From: Karalla daura
Taxonomy: Eukaryota; Chordata; Actinopteri; Chaetodontiformes; Leiognathidae
Direction: 5' to 3'
Assembly (NCBI GenBank): GCA_029224185.1
Contig: CM055196.1
Location: forward strand, 22,813,509 to 22,877,508
DNA: 64,000 nt
Shown here: positions 13,401 through 27,424 of the stretch, piece after piece
Layout of the letters: each line of letters opens with the position of its first letter
Numbering within the stretch: position 1 is the first letter of the stretch
Notes under the pieces: generated by a model
What the model saw: only the letters and a program-made list of their open reading frames with translations
Databases searched by the model: none
Told to the model about the DNA's origin: nothing
Position numbers and translations under genes: made by a program

Positions 13401-14224
13401 GATTGTGACAATATTGTGGCAATATTTCTATGTATAGAATATATATAGAAATTGTTGAACAGGACAAAACAGACCCAAAGCATGCATTTCTCTCTGGTAT
13501 GTCCACCTGGTAACATCAGTCCATTTTGTTGAATCTCTTCTGAACTCTTCTGACCTGGATTAATGTGGATCTATTAGATGGATGAGAAAAACCACATGAG
13601 GGAAGTACAGCATCATATTGCTCCCTTCTCCTTGATTATTACTGAGTTGTATAACTTCATTTTATACATCACAAAACCATCGTGGATCTCTTATCTTACT
13701 TCACTTTAATGCACACAGCCTGCTGCTTTAACCCAGGAACGTATATTGTATATTATAACTCGTAGACCATCGCCACGTTCTCTGCACATTTACCCCATCC
13801 ATTACCTTGACACTTATTCAAATCATCGTTTTTTTTTTGTACTTTAAGTTATTTCTTTTTCCCTCAATGTACCGCTCCGCTCTCTCAATTGTCGTGTGGG
13901 GATGAATGAAGTTTTCCAGGGTCTGAATTTTTTAACTAGAAGTAGAGATGTCGCCTAGAAGAGGGAGGAGACGACAAAGTGAAACTATAGGAGGAAGATG
14001 GAGAAGATACTTGGCATAAATGTGCTGTAACTTTGTATTTATGATCCTCAGACGGTGAATTAAAGCCAAACAAACGCTCCGAGTAAAGCCGAACCAAAAA
14101 TACACACATGAGCTGCATTTCAGAGGAGACGCACCAGTCTTCATACACACCTGCCCATAGAGACACTATTAGCGCTCGGGCTCTCTCTCTCTGCCTCGCT
14201 CTCCCTGCAGCAGCCTCCTCTTCA

Positions 14225-14420
14225 TCATCACCTCCCCCCTGGGCAGAGGCTATAATTAGCGGTGGCCCCCTGGGGCCCCTGCAGGCGCGGATGACCCGTC
14301 CTGGACCCGGCCTGGCAGTTAATGATCCACATGCCGTCCTGTCATGGCGCGCGACTCTTTATTTACCGTTAGCTTTAGCCATGAAGGGATTTCTGCATTT
14401 TTCTTCATTAGGGCGTCGCT
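14225..14420. promoter_or_regulatory. Candidate conserved non-coding element
   Basis: Non-repetitive block with homeodomain-type cores (CTATAATTAGCGG, CAGTTAATGATCC) and CpG-containing GGCGCGCGACTC, in a region without coding potential. The call rests on sequence texture only. Confidence 0.25.
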
Positions 14421-16971
14421 CGGAGCCAGAGCGTTTACACACAAACAGGCCCGGAGGAGGAGGAGGCAGCCGGGGCCGCGGCTCCCGGGGCCACGCAGGG
14501 CGCTAACAGCTGTTTACACTTTGACATCGTGCCATCTGTCTGCAGACGCCCCCCCCACCACCACCACCAGCACCAACAGGAGAAATGAGGACGAGGAGCT
14601 GGGTACTGGGGGGCTGATTGAAACATTCACCTTAATTGAAAAGAAAACTAAGAAAAGGAAACAATCTTGCATCTGTCAGCCGTGCTCAAATCTCAGTGAC
14701 AGGTGTTTTCAGCTGTTGTCTAGATGCGGAAGTGGCAGAATTTAAAGTATTTCTTTTATTTTCTCTTTGATTTGTTCGCCAGAAAATGGTCTTACGAGGG
14801 CTATTTGCCCTCTAATGAAAGGGTGAAATCTCATTTGATAAAGGACGTTTCTTACGTAAGAACTTGAACTTTAACGGCTAATTTATGGAAATGAAATGGA
14901 GCGGATTAGCCTCTCCTCCCCTCAGGTAAGAAGGAGGTAACAACAGTAACGAGGCTGGAGATGGAGCTCCTCAGGAACCTGCAGGTGACTTCAGGGATGT
15001 GGGCATTAGCTTAAGAACAAGAATTATTTTTCTCTTATTGAGGGACAATCCACTCCAATGTTATCAAATCAATGGAACATAAACTCAAACACTCATTTCG
15101 CAGGAAGGCACAGTTGGAGATTAGAGATGGAGAGGACGATGAGGAATCCACTCTGGATTTTTGACATTTGCCGTCCTGAAGCTCTCTGCAGCCTCGCGGA
15201 CGCTCTCTGATCAAGATAACCTTCGTCTTGACACCAGGACACCAACTTTCATTGCTTTTCCGCCTCATTGGTGATATTGATTTGGGCTCCAGAGGGAGCT
15301 GAGCTACGGCCTCCTCCGAGTCTTCTCGAGATCTTGCAGATAAAAAAAACGAGGTAATTTGCTCCTCTGAGGTCAAACTCCACCTGACACCTGAAGAAAA
15401 AAAACGAGTCAGGAAGTCAAAAGTCTTGAAATGATCAAAGTCAAGTTTTAAGCGATTCTGGGTCTGTGTTAAAACATGATACGACGCCACAATAAATGAT
15501 ATTAATTATAACATTTTCGTCAGAAACTAAACTCTCCACCTGCTGTGAAGTCTAGATAAACACATTTACATAATGTTTTCCACCATTCAGTGTTTGTTGT
15601 ATCTCCTGCAGCTCTTCGGCGTCAGCTGACTGGAGAATTTACGCCACGAGCTGTTTGTCTCGATGCACGCGGCTTCTCAGATATTCACAGCAGACGTGAA
15701 GCACCCTTGGCATTTTCCTTTATTTTGCAAAGTCCCTGGAAATGTTTTCAAAACCTGACCCGGGTCGTATTTAGCTAACCCATTTCTGATGGGTTCTTTT
15801 AAAATGTTCCCAATATGGGACAAATCTTCATTTGTTTTAGCTGTAGAACAGCATTTAGGGTTCCTAAACACTGAACAGTACAGAAATGGATGTTCCGCTC
15901 TGCAAAGATACCAAAACAACCTCCATCTCCACGTAAACAAGGTAAATGCAACATTTTGAGCATGTTCATCACAAAATCACAGCGCTGACCACTGTACTGG
16001 CCTGACACGTACCCTGCAGCGTTCCTGGTGTTTCCTGCAGTCTCACATGCATTGATACGTCATCTGCGTCTGGAACTACTTGTATTGAAAACAACATGTG
16101 ATGTGTAAACAGAAACCTTAAGGAAACCAGGTCAAGTCTGTCTCGCTCCTCAACACTCATCACCACTTCATCTGTGGCCTAAACACCATAAAAGTGTTTA
16201 ATATTTTCACGGTTTCGTCTCGGATGTGTGAGTGCCCACATGGCTTCTTCCTCTCCACTCTCTGATGTCCATGGGCCTCCCACCCACTGCCGTCCATTAT
16301 ACAGTCAAATGAGGAGGAAATAAGCATTCAGAGGCCAATGGCAGTATTCACTTTGGATTTCAGTATCCTTGAGACGGTCAGAGGGGAAACTTCCCCAGCA
16401 GGTTGTTGTTGTCGTTCCTCTTTCTGGCTCAGTGATGGATCAACACGGGTGCAGGGGACGTGGATGTTTTCTATTTGTTTCACCGCTCAGCCTTCCTCCG
16501 CAGTGTTCCCGTGTCTCGTTTCCTGCCAGCAGACACAGCGCTGAAATAACTCCGGGCTGCAGGCGTTCCAGTGGCTCGTCTGGAGCTGGGGATGGAGCGG
16601 GATCAGTGGAGTGTGTCTGGGCGTACAGGTGCGCTGGTTGACAGGGGGGCTGAGTGTTTCCTGTACGCTGTACAAGGTGGGAGCCAGGAGCAACACATGC
16701 CGCGCACAGATAACTGTGATGAGTAACACCTGAAACGCGTATAACAAAGGCGTGCTGCTGGAACTGTATGGGAATCCGGCAAAAAGGAACATGGGAGTCT
16801 TGGAGAGAGGACAGGATTGCGGTTACACCTTCGCTATAGGTTTGAGGGATCGTTCTGTGCTTTGGCTGCTATTTGTGCTCAGAGCAACAAGCAGGAGGAG
16901 GGAGGTGTTTCTCAACAACATCACCACAACAAACAACCTGGAAGGAGAACAAAATAACGATGTGGCGTATG

Positions 16972-16972
<1 letters not shown>

Positions 16973-17004
<32 letters not shown>
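16973..17004. repeat. (GA)n microsatellite
   Basis: GA run of about 32 bp, flanked by GCGAGA on both sides. Confidence 0.95.
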
Positions 17005-17008
<4 letters not shown>

Positions 17009-17884
17009 GAAGGACATATTAAACATATTCTGAGAGAAACTTGTCAGTAACACATAGCAGTAGCTCAGGTAAATAAGTAACCTCTAGTTACTTCCCAGAC
17101 ATGGTTTCTTGCATCTACACATATTTTGCCTTTTCCCTTGGAATAATTCACTTCATTTTCATTTCAAATGAGTCTTCAAGTAAACAAAGAAAAGAGTGTT
17201 TGCTCTTCTTTTTTCCTCCACTGTACAGTCATTGATGTCTTGGCACAGTGCAGCTACTGTACATTCATCATGCCTGGCGTGTTCGGATTACGCAACGTGC
17301 TTATCAGCGCCCGAACTCTGCGATCCCAGGACGACGTGCCGTTATTGTTTGGTCGTCTGGCTGATGGAGATGGCGATGCGCCGCGATGTTGCCGTCCTGA
17401 ATCTGTCAGTGCGGATGAGAGGCGGAGCGGCGCTGGAGCCTGTAGCTCAGCTGTTAGTCATCCGTCGTCTCCAGCCGCTGTCAGCGGACATGCTGTCTCC
17501 AGACGTCGCCTCACGCTGAGACGCTGCGGCTTGAACCCCATCCTCGTGTCTGGCTGCATGAGAATCAAACACACCTCTCTGTAAATACTGTTGTGTCACA
17601 CACGGCAGTAAGTCAGAAGGAATCCTCCCACTGAAGCGCTCCACCTTCATCTGCATTGTTCCCGCTGACAGCGATCCGTGACCGGAGGGGAAGTACGCAC
17701 CGCACCTCAATGCTGAGCCTTCTCCAGGAGTGTTGGGCTCTGAAAGTTTAGAAGTTTAGAAGTTTAGCCCTCACCTGCCCTCGACTGTGAAGGTCATTGT
17801 GCTGCAGAGAAATGAACCAATATCAGAGATTATGATGTTAGATATGCACACATTTCATACAATGTCAGAAATGTTAGTGTTAAA

Positions 17885-18370
17885 ACGTGTTTAACCCCAC
17901 TACCTGGACAAGCAGGAGAACCCAACCAGCTCATGAACTATCCATTCACCCAACTGTAACTGTCCAGCCTACATATCAGGCAATGGACCATCATCAAACC
18001 AAACAACCAAACACTGACCAAACAACCAACCCAGTGACCCTCCAAAAAACCAATCAACCCATGAACAAACCAACCAGCCCATGAACTAACCAAACAACCA
18101 ACCAAACCATGAACTAACCAACCAGCCCATGAACTAACCAAACAACCAACCAAACCATGAACTAACCAACCAGCCCATGCACAAACCAAACAACCAATCA
18201 ACACACTGAGATCACACTGACAGGCCACTTTGACCAGCCATGCAACAAACTACTGCACAAACACCATCTTCCAACCATCTTCCAAAAGATCAACTAACCC
18301 ATGAACTAACCAATCAACCAACAACCAACCCATTAACCAACCCAGTTCCCAACCAAGTCCAACAATCTAG
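17885..18370. repeat. CCAA-rich degenerate repeat with 48-bp minisatellite core
   Basis: The whole stretch is built of variants of AACCAAC/CCATGAACTAACC. The core at about 18,055-18,200 repeats with a 48-bp period, a 20-bp part containing CCAGCCCATGAACT alternating with a 28-bp part containing CCAAACCATGAACT. The 48-bp period keeps frame, so the minus strand shows a 16-residue repeat resembling WLVHGLVGCLV. That frame is a by-product, not a gene. Confidence 0.85.
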
Positions 18371-20939
18371 TTATCTACCAGCTAAAGAGTCATCAAACAG
18401 AAGACAAACAACTGACAAAATCAAGGCAGGTCAATAAAGCAGGTTAAATGTCATATTTTCACTCATTTATTGCAGGATTTTCAGCTCATTAGAAGGTAAC
18501 ATTATCTACTACCAAATATTCCACTTTTCGCTTTGTTTCTCAAACAGTTAAGGAACTTTTCACTTTTTAAACAGCAAATAGTGTTCAGTTTGAGGAACTT
18601 TTAAATTGGATTTTACGTGGGAAAGAAAGAAACTATTGATCCCATTTCCATTTGGCCAGGAACTGTTTGAGGTCAAGCCTGATGTCAGCCTCAGCCAAAC
18701 CGGATCCTCAAATCATTTTGCTCTGAATCAGAGTTGAAGTTGGTTGATAGAGGAAAGTGTTGCTCCTTTTTGTTTTTCTGTCGTTCTGTTGACACGGCGA
18801 CACGGCCGCAACAAAACGGAGACATCACAAAATTTATCACCGGGAAGAATGTGGAGGGGGGGGTGGTAAATGTGCGGCACTCAGAGTGACACTTCAATAA
18901 GTCTTCCGAAGGAGACAAACGAGGAGTTGGAAATTCAATTTGAAGTGTCAAAATAGTTGTGTCACCGCCTGCGACCGACTCAAAGGGAATTGTTGAGTTT
19001 GACAGAGAAGTGAGAGGACAAGTCCAAGTCCCGCAGCTTCTCAAGGACGCACAAGCTGTCAACAAGCCTCAAGCCTGGCGCCCCGGGCCACAAGGGGCCC
19101 CCCGAGGGCCGACCAAGATTATTCCACAGTAATGTCTCAAAATATGGAAGTGTGTGTTGGACAGCAAATTGCGATGACATCCTGTTGGAAAACTCCCTGA
19201 AGCACCTTATGATGTCACTTTGGTCCCACTATGAGATTTCCATAAGGTGGTGGTGGGGGGAGAGGGGAGGGGGGGGGGGGTAGTCACTGGAACAAGTGTA
19301 CAGTGTACTGCACCACCTGCGTGTATACGAGGGCTCGTGTCGGACAAAACTGGGACAGGCTCGTGCAGCTGTTGTCGGAGACTGGAGGAAGCGCTTCCCT
19401 CCCTTTGACCTCCGAGCAGCTGAACCGAGCAGTGGTGCAAACTCTGCCTGGTCGTCCTCTCCTCCTCCGACGGGGAGAAACCATCCGAGCCTCCTGCAGA
19501 GGCGAATAATGAGCTCTGTAATTACACTGTAATTGTCTGTGGGTGGCTCCGAGCGTGTGTGTTTATTCATGCAGTGCATGTGCGTGTGTGTGCATTAGTG
19601 TGAAAGTGTGCGTTGATCTGCTCATGTTTCCCCTCTAGTTGTGACCATAACAAGATTCCAACGCCGGACATGCCGTGCATTTTCATACCCCGAGCATCTA
19701 TACGCACGAACCAGAGTGCACACACATTTCTAGCCAAGTGAATATTCAGGTTATTTGCAAAAATAATGAGAAGAGCCGAGCAGTGCAACCCTAACATCTT
19801 TATTACGCTTGTGGAGCACAAACCAAAATAAAGCAATTAAAGTAAGTGAAACATTTTTTTTTTAATGTTTACTAAAAGAAGATCTAATGCAAATGGCCAC
19901 AACAATAATTACAACAGGAACACTGTGTGGTGGTGCAGGTACCGCTCTGTAATACGTTCTCCTATTAGAAGAAAAAGAAAAGTGTGGGAGTGAGAAATGA
20001 ATTGTTTTTAATTCAGGTTGGAAAGACATAACGATCATTGAACATCTGACATCAAGTCTATAGTGGGAAAGTGTTATTATAACATGATTCAAGCACACAA
20101 GCTCGAGGATTGGAATTACCAGATGCTAATATTACTGATATGGTAATGGTAAAGGAGTGATTCTGTGCTCCAGTGTGTAATCTATCTCTTCTGGGGATGC
20201 AGATGAGCACAAGAACAAAAACGTCTCCACCTTGCGCATGAATTGATAACTCTGTTCTGTTTGTATGTCGTCGTTACTGCTCCTGTGGCGGTCTCAGAAA
20301 GCATCTATGATTCAGATGAGGCACTTTTGTTCAGAATCACCAAATAAGTGGGAATTGCAGCGTCGATGCTCCTTTTATTGTCGCTCTTACAGGTATTTCA
20401 CGGCAGAAAGCCATTTCCAGTCCCAGGACCTGCCGTAGAAAGCTGTGAAATCCCGCTCGTCCCCGGAGGGATGAAAGCACTTTAGGAGTTTGTGTTTCGA
20501 TTCAGAGCCTGTTGAAACTCCCTGAAGCGTTTCACATTTTCTGCCCCGCTGGAGGCACAACAGCAGCTTCCCGCCCAATACGTTAAAATACCTCAGGTTT
20601 TACAGGCGGCAAACAAGAGAGCAAGCAACACGGCTGAACCCTGGCTTCATCCTCGCCTCATCCTCCATGCGGCAAACGTGTGGATGGAGCAACACACGGT
20701 AAACGTATTTGTGTTTCTATAGCGTGTGCATGAAAATCAAAGTAGGATTTACTTATTAGAAACACTCAGTAACCTCTTCTGTTCGATAAGACGTAAATCC
20801 CACTTGCTAGGATCTGCAGCAGCTCCAATCTGAGCTGACAAAATAATGATTGAGTGATTAAGGGAAGAAGAAGATACAGCAAAAAAGCTTGTTTCGTAAC
20901 CTTTGAACTGGCTGGACAATCTGGTGATGCTTTGGCTTA

Positions 20940-21000
20940 AGGACCACATATGAAAGTGGCTTAGGTTAGATAAGTGCTGTTCAGACTGTCACAAAAGGGT
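20940..21000. repeat. Possible dispersed repeat fragment
   Basis: CATATGAAAGTGGCTTAGG followed by TTCAGACTGTCACAAAA resembles TATGGAAGTGGCCTGGCTTCAGACTGTCATAAAA at about 6,150-6,185 in the grm8 intron. Two related copies in one window suggest an old interspersed repeat of unknown class. Confidence 0.35.
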
Positions 21001-21311
21001 CATATATGGACACAAATCTTGCACTTGGGCCACATTTCCTCTAAGAGGAATTGGCCCAATAGTGTGAGTGCGCACCTGCCTTTGTCATAGATGTGGATGG
21101 ATGGAAAACTGTCTGGTTTTATTTCCTGATTTATTCTGGTGAATTTCTTACCCAGTTCTGTGCACATCTTTGATCCTTTGGACTCTTTTGAAATCAACTT
21201 CTCATTAAAGCTCACTCTGAGTTTGGCTTTTTCCTTGTATTAGTTTTATTTCTCCATGTTGTGTCTCATAATGAAATGGCTAATCAAAGCCATCAACAAA
21301 TCAATTATAAA

Positions 21312-21336
21312 TGTGTGTGTGTGTGTGTGTGTGTGT
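21312..21336. repeat. (GT)n microsatellite
   Basis: GT run of about 25 bp. Confidence 0.95.
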
Positions 21337-23499
21337 AAGCTCAAACATGCAGCTGCGTTTTGTTTCAGCTCTTGGCCTCCGTCAGGCTCATCCTTGTGTT
21401 ATTCTGTTTGTTTGAACTCTTCAGTTAAAATGTTTCGTAAAGGCAAAACAAACAGAGCGTTTGTGTTATGCCAAGTGACAAACTGTCACCTGGGTGATTA
21501 AATCCAGCGTGTGAGAGAGGCAGAGGAGGTGAGGAGGCTGCAGATTTGAGAGCAGCCAGGTGAGAACATGACTTATAAACAGCTCCACATCTGTTTTTGA
21601 AAAAAACACACATTCCTCATCCCGGGCCTCCATCATGCATGATGCTGCCTTCCCCTGCCAACGGTCTGGTCAGAGATCTGGGCTCGTTACGCCCGTGGGC
21701 TCGAGCAGAGACGAGGAGTGAGCTGCAGAGGTTTCGTTCACTCTGGCTTCACATCTCCAGATTTCAGCTCCAGCCGAGGACGACGCCGGAAACATCACCG
21801 GAGGCCGTTTTCTCAGACTTCACATGGCTCGGGCTCAAGATCTGCAGAGAGGCTTTAGACAGCTTTTTAATGCGGGTCGTCCTGCCCAACACCTGGAAAC
21901 TGACTTTGATGTGTAAAATCAGCATCTTCCTAGCTTTGCCTAGCACAGGGAGGAGCTATATTAATCACATATGCATTCACAGATCGACTCACAGTAACTA
22001 CCTGCTGAAATAACAGAGTCAGCTCCTCTGTGGGTGAATACAATCAGCTGAGCATTCATCTTGGTGCCGCTGTATTTGATTACATTCAGCTACCTGAGGC
22101 CTCTCTCTAAAGGTCAGATATATTCTGCTCTCCTCAAATTAGCACCTGCACACAAAAAGTTGTACAGTGTTGGAAGAGATGAGCGCGTGGTGAAAGACAG
22201 GAGCAAGGAGAGTCAATTATCAGAGCATTTCAGAGGCTTCTTGAAACCCTTTTGAATGAGGGAAATTCTGAAAACTGAAAAATATTCTTTTAAAAAAATG
22301 GTTAAACGAAGTAAACAGACAATTTAAAGCAATTTGTATCCGTGCCTGTCAACAGAAAATCCTCGTTAACGTCAGTGTTTGGGTTCAAAAGCTGCAGGTG
22401 ATTTGACTTTCAGGGAGAAAGATATATATTTTTAGAAAGATCTAAATAAATCAGCGTGTTTGCTAAACAGAGCAGAAGATCAAACTGCAGAGATTCAGAA
22501 GCAGCTGCCACCGTTTTGCTGCTCTGCACATCTTCTCTTATCGACCAATGAAGAGAGGTCGGAGGTGTCCTGTCAATCACTTCTAAATGGCCAATTAAAT
22601 CAGATCAAGGATGCTTAAATGTGCATTGAATGCTCCCTGGATGGATGACCCCCCCAACTGGGGCAATCCCCATAGATCCCCCGTATGAAAATGTCAAATA
22701 TTTGTTTGACTTTTTTTCATCTAGTTGAAATTCCTACTGCTCAGAGAGAGGGATCTTTAACAGCTCACTCTTTTTGCATTGAATCAAGGCTTAATGATTT
22801 GAAAATAATTAAGCTCCAGGCGTGTCTGAGTCTGGCACTGTTAATTTCTTCTTGATCGGGGCTGTCGCATTAACATTAACATTAATATTAACTTCAGTTC
22901 TCTAATATCTACTGGACTCCCAGCCATCAGTTTTCATTTAGGCAAAACTGTCAGGTGGCAACAAGATTCAGAAACCCCCCCAAAAAACCCACAAATATGT
23001 GTTTTACTCCCCCTATCAATAACAACAACTATTTGATAGGAACATCAAGAAGCATGACTGGAACAGGTACCAGGTGTTTACTCTCTGCAGAGAAGGAAAA
23101 CAACACACAGGTCTCGGTGCATTTCATCCTGACCCATAGGAACCCAGCCCACCCCCAAGTGGGAAAACGGTTAGAGCACAATAAAACAGATTGTCAGGAG
23201 CTGAGTAACGTTTTACAACCACTGTCCCTGGATCAGGACGCTTTCCTGGGCCTAACAGAGGAGTTGTTGAGGAGCAGGGAACGATCTCACGGTTAAGTTC
23301 CTGACTCTTTGACGACTCAGGCTACAGGTTCAGGCTACAAGTAAAGAATACTAAGATTCACCAGATGTTCCTAGATGCATGGGACAGAGATTAGAACAGG
23401 CCGTTTTTCTTCATTTTCCCCTTTTGTGAACACCGACATCCTATCCTCAATCTGCATGTAGCGGACATTTATCTGCATTGACACAAAACACACACAACC

Positions 23500-24130
23500 A
23501 GACAAAGGAAATGCGGCGCTAAGGCACGTCGAATTAGCCAGACGCTGTTGGTGAGTGTGCAGTGCTGGAGCGGAGGATCTGGCAGCCGCTCTGCCAGCCT
23601 GATGGGAGATGTAGATCAGTGGGTAAGTGGATGTAAATTTCCTCTGGTGGAGACGCCGTCGGAGCTCTGCAGTGCATCAGAATCGGGCGGCATCAATTAT
23701 TTAGCGCGTTGGAATTAAAGACTGGCACGCCTCACGCCCATTTAAAGTTTTTAGGCACCGTGAAATATTCATGCAGACGAGACGGGGTCACCGGGGAGGC
23801 AGCGAGTGTGAGTGTACCGTGGACCGAGCGCACGGGGAGCGAGAGGGTAATCAAGCGAGTGAAAGGAGTCAAATCAAACATGCACGTCTGTGCGATGCAG
23901 ACAAAATGCGTCCTGAAGATTACACCTGGAGCTTTCTGTCTGCGCTGCAGCCGAGTTCAGACTCTCAAAAGTCTCCACAGACTCAGGGAAATACCTTCAG
24001 CCCTTTTAACAAGCGGTGTACCCACAAACCGGGGTGTGATTTCATGTTTTGCCGCCAGAAGTTTGAGTGAAGCCTCGGAGGAGCCGGGATGAAAACACGG
24101 AAATCGATTGAGGGTTGAAGTTTCGAGGCT
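23500..24130. promoter_or_regulatory. Candidate conserved non-coding block
   Basis: Non-repetitive, relatively CpG-containing sequence with TF-site-like words (ATCAATTATTTAGCGCG, GAATTAGCC) and no credible exon. Similar texture appears at 25.34-25.9 kb. The call rests on texture only. Confidence 0.2.
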
Positions 24131-27100
24131 TTTGTGAGCTGAATTATTTAGAATTACGGCGGAGCTGGCGTGTCAGCCACGTCGGCCTCTGGCGGTGTCT
24201 GTGTAAACCAGCCGGAGGTTTGGGGACGGTCCTCGTCAGGGCTTTCAGCTCCACAAAAACACAAGGGCTGTTGTTTTCCTTCTATGAGATGCGACTGGGG
24301 CTAGAATTTGCATCCCACATCCCACATGGACGCGAAGCTTTCTCTGCACGCCAGAGATTTTCTTTCTAAGAAAAGCAGCGGCATCAGCGTGAGTCACTTC
24401 AGGAAAATAGCCAAATAACAACATACTGTTGAGTCGACAAAAGGCTGCAGGGATTATGAGTCGTGTCTGTGGGGAGAAAAAAAACAAGAAGTTGTGTGAT
24501 GTCACGGAGCCACAGGACACGGTCCTCAATCTGAGAAATAAACTAGCACAGGCATCAGTCTCACTGTGACGGGTCTGAGGTCGAACCGAACCTGAACCAG
24601 AGGCGACTCCGAGCGTTTCCCTGGTCTCCTTTTGCCCACAGTGACTGTGGAGGCGGTGACAAATGCTGCGATCCTGCGCCTGCTGCTCTGTCTTATGACG
24701 TGTCTCCCTAGAAGACGAAGCAGTGACACCACACGATCCAGGCAAACCGATTCAGAGGGGAAAGATTGGAACAACAAAGTCTGTTTTCTCATGATAGTGC
24801 ACACATTCAATTTGTTATCTCAATATTTGTTTCCCTGGGATAATCAGTCAAACGATCCATTAAATCTTTATTTATATCACATTTTCTATGTGGAAGGAAT
24901 CAGCCCAAAGCATTCCCACTCCACATGGGTTCACACACATTCATTCATAGATGTACACATACTTTAGGAGACATAGATACGTAGTATCTGCAGTATTATT
25001 GATCAATGTATCAGGATTGAGATGACCTTCAGACTAGCACCCATCATTTCTCAATAAGACTCGTCTGCGTCCATGTTTGTTTACTGTTTACATTAAGGCT
25101 CATACGTTTGTTTTTGTTTTTATCTCCAGAGGTTTTTCACTGTGTGAAGACAGTGACTGACAGTCAGATGTGCTCCTTGTGCTTTTTGAGCGTCTTCTCC
25201 CTCTGTTTTACTCTCTGTGATCATGAGGAGGAGAGCAGCCGCGCTCCCTCTGGACTCCGCACTCTTGTAGTCGTTATGCAAAACGCCCAAACACAACGGC
25301 GTGCCGTAATTGCAGAATATTTCACGATGACGGACTGCTAAAGCCCCGGGAAGCCCCTCCTTACATATTTCCCTGCAGTTATTTAAAGTTCTGATTGACC
25401 ATTAAGCTTTCGAGGTTGTTTAAAAGCGACCGGCTGCCGGTGAAGCTGTCCTGCAGGATTCATTAAGTTGAACAACTTTATGATGGTAAGTTATCGGCCG
25501 GCGGAGCAGATCGCACGGTGTCTTTTATCAAAATGTTTACACCAGAACAATTCCAATAATGAGCCGTTCTTTTCCCCCTCCCCCTTCACGCAGCTCCTCC
25601 ACTGAAGTATGATAATTGGGATCCTGTACAAGGTGAATTGCTTTCATCTTTCACATGAAACCCAATAACAGTGTCCGGACAAATGGCATCCTTGGAGTCT
25701 TATCAGACTGAGGGGAGCGTCCTCGTCACACACGCGCTTTTAATTAAACAACTAAACAGATATTGCAGCTTCGGTAATGGCGTCGATGATGGAGCTTCCC
25801 AAACAAAGCCCCCGTCTGTTTCAGCACAGCGCCATTACGGGAAGCAGGCGGCTCCCGAAAGCCAGATTATCCATGAGCCGTTATTGCACGGCTTTTAAAC
25901 CTATCATGCCTCTTTTTCCCTCATTAAAACAGGAGGAAGTTTCCCAGAGTTACATCTGTATCGGGACTTTTATTGGGAATCGTGACCTCAGTGTCTCCTG
26001 AGGTTTCACTTCCTCGGTTCAGTCTCTTCAATCCAAGAAAGGAGTCGAGAGGATCCACAACACCTGACAAGCCGGGAACCATCTCCAAATAGTTCATATT
26101 TTCATATTTTAGCACCAGGTTGAATTTGTGCCGACTGTGGAGAGTGCTCACCTGTGACTGCTGCAGCTGCTGCTGTACACGACGTCTACAGATGAGGCGT
26201 TTGTCATCCGACACTGTTCACGTTGTTAACGAGGGTTATGATGAAAAATGCTTGTAAACGGCCTCCGATGATTAAAACAAGCCCCGGAATAGATGTTTGG
26301 TAATAAAGCCACGACGGAATGGAGATTTGTCCGCGTTAACGAGACGAGACGGAACGAAACGTGAACGTGAGGACATGAGGTGTGAGATGATTTCAGTGTA
26401 GAAAAAGGAATAAACAAACAAATACAGAAAAATGTGTAAATGATGATGATGACTGAAGTATAAATAGTACATAAATTAACGCAAAAGTAGAGAAATCATC
26501 TTTCCCATACATTGTATTTATTTACCCATGTATGTATGCACATAAATATTGATGTATACATTGATTTATTTATTCCTTTAATTCCACTTGACGGAATTAA
26601 TTCATCATAATTTGGGATGCGCAGAGTTTGCCTGTGAAGCTGTGAACACAGTGAGATTTTAGCAACTTTTTTGTTAAACTCTAAATCACACTGGATGGGA
26701 ATCTGAAGCTTGTGACTTACAGTACGAGCTCAGGAAATATGTGTGAAGTAAACACCTCTCTAAATTTGGATCTCTATGCGAGTATTTCTGTGCTGTCTCA
26801 ACCGTTCCACGTTTAATCTCATCATATTAATCATCCTTAAAAATGACACTATAAGGGGAAAGACACTGAGACTGAACATTAACCATTTTGACAAGAAAAA
26901 GAATATTTTCGAAGACTAAACAAAATCCATTAAGGATGGAAAATGACTAAAACGTGACTAGAAATGATGAGCATTTTCAAGGCCAACACTAAATCTGAAG
27001 CGGTTGCAGAAATCGCCAATCATTGCAGGAAATATGGGCTGCGGGATCTGATAAGAACAGTGTGTACAATCAATAACAGCTGCAGAGATTCTGAATCTTC

Positions 27101-27390
27101 TCCAGCCAAACTGTCACCGCTGCAGAAGAACTTATCACACGCTCTGAGCCGCATAACACAGGGACTCTGCACAGTCTCCGGACTGACTAAAGTGATTTAT
27201 AATTGGATTGAACGAGCGAATGGAGGAGCGATATAATTGCAGAACATTCAGTCGTGTGATCCCTGTCCGGCAGCATGTTATGGACTCACTGTGGTGTGAT
27301 TATCAGCTGAACCATCAGCTCTCGGTCTACGCTCTGGAGACCTGCAGACATTTAACTAACCATCTCTGTCTGTCTGGAGGCTTCGGCTCA

Positions 27391-27391
<1 letters not shown>

Positions 27392-27421
<30 letters not shown>
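27392..27421. repeat. (AC)n microsatellite
   Basis: AC run of about 30 bp. Confidence 0.95.

Positions 27422-27424
<3 letters not shown>

Noticed and set aside
13037..13516. 159-codon minus-strand Ser/Pro-rich frame
   Set aside because: Compositional artefact of a purine-biased strand; no homology, signal or domain recognised.
17437..17470. TGTAGCTCAGCTGTTAGTC resembling a tRNA D-arm
   Set aside because: No matching anticodon or T-arm structure and no GGTTCGA-type box downstream.
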